From NCBI GenBank assembly GCA_049649525.1, contig JBARZE010000034.1:124001-188000 (forward strand): a stretch of DNA of 64,000 bases, in the 5' to 3' direction. The stretch's first letter is position 1; each line of letters begins with the position of its first letter. The position numbers and the translations under genes are program-made. Positions 60,906 to 64,000 of this stretch are shown here, piece after piece. Source of the stretch: JAAURB01 sp049649525 (lineage in GTDB: Bacteria > Cyanobacteriota > Cyanobacteriia > Cyanobacteriales > Microcoleaceae). Below the pieces are notes generated by a model that saw only the letters and a program-made list of their open reading frames with translations, did no database searches and was not told where the DNA came from.

Positions 60906-61410
60906 TCAGCGGTTGAGGGTATTATTTTCTGTACCCACATTGACGAGTAAATCGCGATCATTACCGCCATTGAGAGTATTATTTCCGGTACCAATATTAA
61001 CAATAGTATCTGCACCACTATCACCACTGAGGGTACTATTTCTGGTTCCTAAATTAGCGATAAAATCACTATTATTGCCACCACTAACGGTAGGATATGC
61101 TGCTCTAATAGTAACAAATACATCAGCCCCATTATCACCGGACAAGCTGCTATCAAAAAGTACTATTTCCACTTTGATAGTGAATTAAGCTAAAGTTAAA
61201 ACTGACATCACTTAAAAGATCATCAATTGTTCCGGAGAAATCAGATAACACTCCATAAAGGGACGAAATCATATTATAATCAACTCCATTATTGCTAATA
61301 TGCCTTACTAAATTATTAATTTTGCTATCTGTTAAACCGGTTAATATTCCTAATAAATTTAATAGTGTAACAGAGGTATAAGCGGTGAAACTATTTCCGC
61401 TATCGAACAC
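60906..61410 (-). pseudogene. Frameshifted RTX-like (glycine-rich nonapeptide repeat) gene
   Basis: Two overlapping reverse frames form one gene. The 5' part (GTG at 61410) reads SFTAYTSVTLLNLLGILTGL and later YQSGNSTF, then stops at 61153. The second frame covers this end and continues with SLSGDNGADVFVTI, then LSGDSGADTIVNIGTGNNTL and GGNDRDLLVNV. The repeat unit TL-SG-x-SGAD-x-VN-x-G matches RTX calcium-binding nonapeptides. The shift occurs near the TTTTT run at about 61157-61161, and joining the frames gives about 165 residues. The protein is a decayed secreted repeat protein unless the shift is a sequencing error. Confidence 0.65.
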
Positions 61411-61440
61411 ATCAAAGACTACAGTTTAAACTAGGTTTGT

Positions 61441-62157
61441 AAAGTCAGTAGTATTCGTGATTATTTGTGGTAATAATTAGGAATGTTGAATAGAATAAGT
61501 TATTGATGGCGCTCCCTGATGCTCGTTCAATATTATGAGCGTATTTAAGTGAAGAACTGAGTTAGATATCTTTGATTTCAGTTCCGTTGTTCATATTCCT
61601 ATCATCGGTAAAAAAATAGGTATGGTAAGTGATTGATATCTATTTATTATGTAAAATTGACAGTTTTTAAAAATGACTTACAGCTTAATATTCGGGTAAT
61701 ATATCTGGATTATTGGCGATGATGAACATCACATTAATCTGAGATAGCATGATATAAAAAATGATGTATTTTGAAAACAAATAACCTGATAAACAAGACA
61801 ATATAAAGCGATTAACCTTTGCATTTTGACGATAAAATAGAGAGTTTGATAAATAAAACAAAAAATATTTCTGAGACAATTCCCTGATAAAAACTAGAGA
61901 AATAATCAGATTTATACTATTCCATAAAGCCCTTCATCTCCTATCCCTTTTCTATTCCTTGCACATCCTCCACTTTGGCCGAAAGCATAGACAGCCAGAG
62001 CAAACCTTAAAATTGCATTGTTTAATCGTCAGATTGCGGTTTTGCCCCTTAAAATAAGCGGCTGAACCCAAAACGTGCGGAATGTCACTGTACTAAAAGG
62101 CTTCAGAGTCGTAAAATTGAACATTCAATAATTGGATATCAAGGAACACACTAAATT
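61441..62157. other. Long AT-rich spacer upstream of enolase
   Basis: A 717-base gap. A 64-codon reverse frame (61685-61879) is AT-rich and not protein-like. I see no tRNA, strong hairpin or repeat. The eno promoter lies somewhere here. Confidence 0.45.
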
Positions 62158-63456
62158 ATGGATGCCACTATTCAAACCATTCATGCTCGAGAAATTCTAG
62201 ACTCTCGGGGAAACCCCACCGTTGAAGTCGATGTAATTCTCGCCTCGGGTAGTAAAGGACGAGCGGGTGTTCCTTCAGGTGCATCTACTGGAATTCGGGA
62301 AGCCTTAGAATTACGAGATGGTGATAAAAGTCGCTACAACGGTAAAGGAGTCCTCAAAGCGGTTGAGAATGTCAACACCACCATTGCTGAAAACCTCACC
62401 GGAGCCGATGCCACCGATCAAGCCGCTATCGACCATAAAATGCTCGAACTCGACGGCACAGAGAATAAGGGCAAATTTGGTGCAAATGCGATTTTAGGGG
62501 TGTCTATGGCGGTAGCACGGGCGGCTGCTGAGGCAAAAGGTCAACCCCTATACCAATATCTCGGTGGTGACGATGCCAATTTACTGCCAGCCCCTTGTTT
62601 TAACATTATCAATGGCGGTGCTCATGCTGATAATAGCGTAGACTTCCAAGAGTTTATGATTGTGCCTGTGGGTGCGCCGACATTCCGAGAATCTTTACGC
62701 ATGGGAGCAGAGGTTTATCATGCGCTCAAATCTATTTTGAAGCAAAAAGGATACAACAGTAACGTTGGGGATGAAGGCGGTTTTGCTCCGAATTTAAAGG
62801 CAAATGTAGAAGCAATTGAAGTGATTTTAGCAGGCATCGAAAAAGCGGGGTTAAAACCTGGGGATGATGTCGCTATTGCTCTCGATCCTGCTACTAGTGA
62901 ATTGTATCGTGAAGATGGCAGTTATCTATTTTATAAATCGGATAACAGTAAGAAAAGTTCAGCAGAAATGATCGCAATTTGGGAAGATTGGGTAAATCAA
63001 TTCCCGATTATTTCAATTGAAGATGGTTTAGGGGAACAAGATTGGTCCGGTTGGCAACAAATGACGACTAAAATAGGAGATAAAGTTCAGTTAGTGGGGG
63101 ATGATGCTTTTGTAACTAATCCGGCTATTATTAAAAAAGCAATTGCTGATGGTGTGGGAAATAGTACCTTAGTTAAAGTTAATCAAATTGGTTCTATTAC
63201 AGAAACCTTAGCCGCAATTGCTGATTCTCGTGCGGCTGGATATACTTACATGATTAGTCATCGTTCCGGTGAAACACCCGATGATTTTATTGCAGATTTA
63301 GCGGTGGCTACATCAGCCGGACAAATTAAAACAGGTGCCCCTTGTCGGGGAGAACGGTTGTCTAAATATAACCAGTTACTGCGGATTGAAGAGGAATTAG
63401 GCAGCAAAGCAAAATATGCTGGGAAAACCACATTTTCTCGTCCTGTAACCGCTTAA
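62158..63456 (+). CDS. eno: Enolase
   Basis: Converts 2-phosphoglycerate to phosphoenolpyruvate in glycolysis; it also belongs to RNA degradosomes in some bacteria. The 432-residue protein has ARQILDSRGNPTVEVD-like AREILDSRGNPTVEVDV, the loop GVPSGASTGIREALELRD, NIINGGAHADNSVDFQEFM, and VGDEGGFAPNL. Active-site and metal residues are kept in ISIEDGLGEQDWSGW, VGDDAFVTNP, and SHRSGETPDDFIADL. Length and order are normal. A terminator follows. Confidence 0.99.
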   Translation: MDATIQTIHAREILDSRGNPTVEVDVILASGSKGRAGVPSGASTGIREALELRDGDKSRYNGKGVLKAVENVNTTIAENLTGADATDQAAIDHKMLELDGTENKGKFGANAILGVSMAVARAAAEAKGQPLYQYLGGDDANLLPAPCFNIINGGAHADNSVDFQEFMIVPVGAPTFRESLRMGAEVYHALKSILKQKGYNSNVGDEGGFAPNLKANVEAIEVILAGIEKAGLKPGDDVAIALDPATSELYREDGSYLFYKSDNSKKSSAEMIAIWEDWVNQFPIISIEDGLGEQDWSGWQQMTTKIGDKVQLVGDDAFVTNPAIIKKAIADGVGNSTLVKVNQIGSITETLAAIADSRAAGYTYMISHRSGETPDDFIADLAVATSAGQIKTGAPCRGERLSKYNQLLRIEEELGSKAKYAGKTTFSRPVTA

Positions 63457-63471
63457 TTTTATCGTTTTACT

Positions 63472-63504
63472 AGATGGGTTATGTGAGAATATAGCCCATC
63501 TTTT
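63472..63504 (+). terminator. Intrinsic terminator of eno
   Basis: AGATGGG (63472-63478) pairs with CCCATCT (63495-63501), followed by TTT. The loop of 16 bases is rather long. Confidence 0.7.
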
Positions 63505-63680
63505 AAATTATGAATTGTGAATGATGAATTTATACCCACGGGCAATCATCATAAACTCTACTCCCGTACTTTGGTTGCATGCAAGTCTCTACATACTCAT
63601 ATCTCATGACTCAATTCATACCAGGAATGCTTATTGCTCATTGCCCGACATAATAGTAGGATGCAACTGGGTGAATAGCT

Positions 63681-64000
63681 CTATTCTAAATTAAGTAAAT
63701 TTTTCAGCGGATCAGAATTAGGCGGGTTCGGCTTTTCAACAGTCGTGTCAGGGTTTGGGGTAGTGGTAGAAGATTCCCGCTGAAGCGCTTCAAGCAGGTT
63801 GAGACGTTCACGCAGTCGTTGTAATTCTTGCTGAGTCACTAAATTCTCGTCGGTTAAGTTTGCTAGTCTGCCTGGAAACTGCTGATTTAGGCTTTGTAGC
63901 TGTTGTTCTAGAGTATCAATTTGTTCTAGCATTTCTGCCTGGCTTGCAGCGGCTTCTGCGGCTTCTCGTCGCGCAATTTCTTGTTGAAGGAGTAAACGAT
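63681..64000 (-). CDS. Coiled-coil protein, C-terminal part only
   Basis: The reverse frame is open from the window edge to 63681, giving about 105 residues, so the gene starts beyond base 64000. The visible part is rich in Q, E, L and R with heptad-like spacing (LLLQQEIARREAAEAAASQA, then EMLEQIDTLEQQLQSLNQQ) and ends in a proline/serine/threonine tail (TTTPNPDTTVEKPNPPNSDP and LKNLLNLE). The family is not recognisable from this part. An internal ATG at 63932 is not the likely start. Confidence 0.55.
   Translation of the reverse strand, partial: RLLLQQEIARREAAEAAASQAEMLEQIDTLEQQLQSLNQQFPGRLANLTDENLVTQQELQRLRERLNLLEALQRESSTTTPNPDTTVEKPNPPNSDPLKNLLNLE

Noticed and set aside
61685..61879. A 64-codon reverse frame upstream of eno
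   Set aside because: AT-rich, many aromatic and isoleucine codons, and no support from position or similarity.

Overview
This window is chromosomal DNA of a cyanobacterium. The evidence is psb27 (photosystem II assembly), a ferredoxin-type glutamate synthase with no gltD beside it, a CrtH-type carotenoid isomerase, the cyanobacterial families CGLD27/Ycf36, DUF1997, DUF4168 and HetZ-related, an RNase E with the cyanobacterial arginine-rich C-terminus, and many HIP1 octamers (GCGATCGC). The base composition, AT-rich spacers, palindromic spacer repeats and Uma2 genes suggest a filamentous Oscillatoriales-type organism (Planktothrix, Lyngbya or Oscillatoria relatives). The genus is inference. No rRNA, CRISPR array, intact transposase or prophage was seen.

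Layout. 1-4.5 kb: end of dapF, a nuclease-like hypothetical gene, then rsfS, a CGLD27 gene and an asparaginase gene (the last two overlap), and the initiator tRNA-Met with its own promoter. 4.5-9.7 kb: mostly reverse-strand genes of poorly known function, including a two-Rossmann-domain ion channel with an unusual filter. 9.9-15.8 kb: gnd, a desaturase/dehydrogenase fusion, a GmrSD-like DUF262/DUF1524 nuclease, and psb27. 15.8-17.2 kb: a long non-coding stretch leading into rne-rnhB. 19.9-23 kb: a Uma2 endonuclease, a DUF1997 gene, pheA and a Lon-substrate-domain gene.

23.3-28.4 kb holds the str ribosomal operon on the reverse strand (rpsL-rpsG-fusA-tuf-rpsJ), followed upstream by an IscA/SufA-like carrier and a cupin. 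gltB fills 30.3-35.0 kb. The 35-36.3 kb stretch is a small graveyard: palindromic repeats, a Uma2 gene split by an in-frame palindromic insertion, and a remnant of a second Uma2 copy. It is followed by a copper-type P-ATPase, a HetZ-related gene convergent with hisZ, a J-domain/TPR gene, an inositol-phosphatase gene, a nuclease-like lipoprotein and a cyclic-nucleotide-gated MscS channel. 46.9-55.9 kb: formamidase family, two DUF4168 genes, an SGNH-like gene, a MASE1 histidine kinase, and an overlapping RnfD-like/DUF2330 pair. 55.9-64 kb: a GH13 amylase, an AraC-family remnant, crtH divergent from a TetR gene, a frameshifted RTX-like gene, eno, and the end of a coiled-coil gene.

Most of the content is housekeeping: translation, nitrogen assimilation, pentose phosphate and glycolysis, amino acid synthesis and photosystem assembly. 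The best candidates for undescribed biology are the RnfD-like/DUF2330 pair, the solitary DUF262/DUF1524 nuclease, the atypical channel, and the palindromic elements that have landed in and around Uma2 genes. No complete new multi-gene system could be shown from sequence alone.
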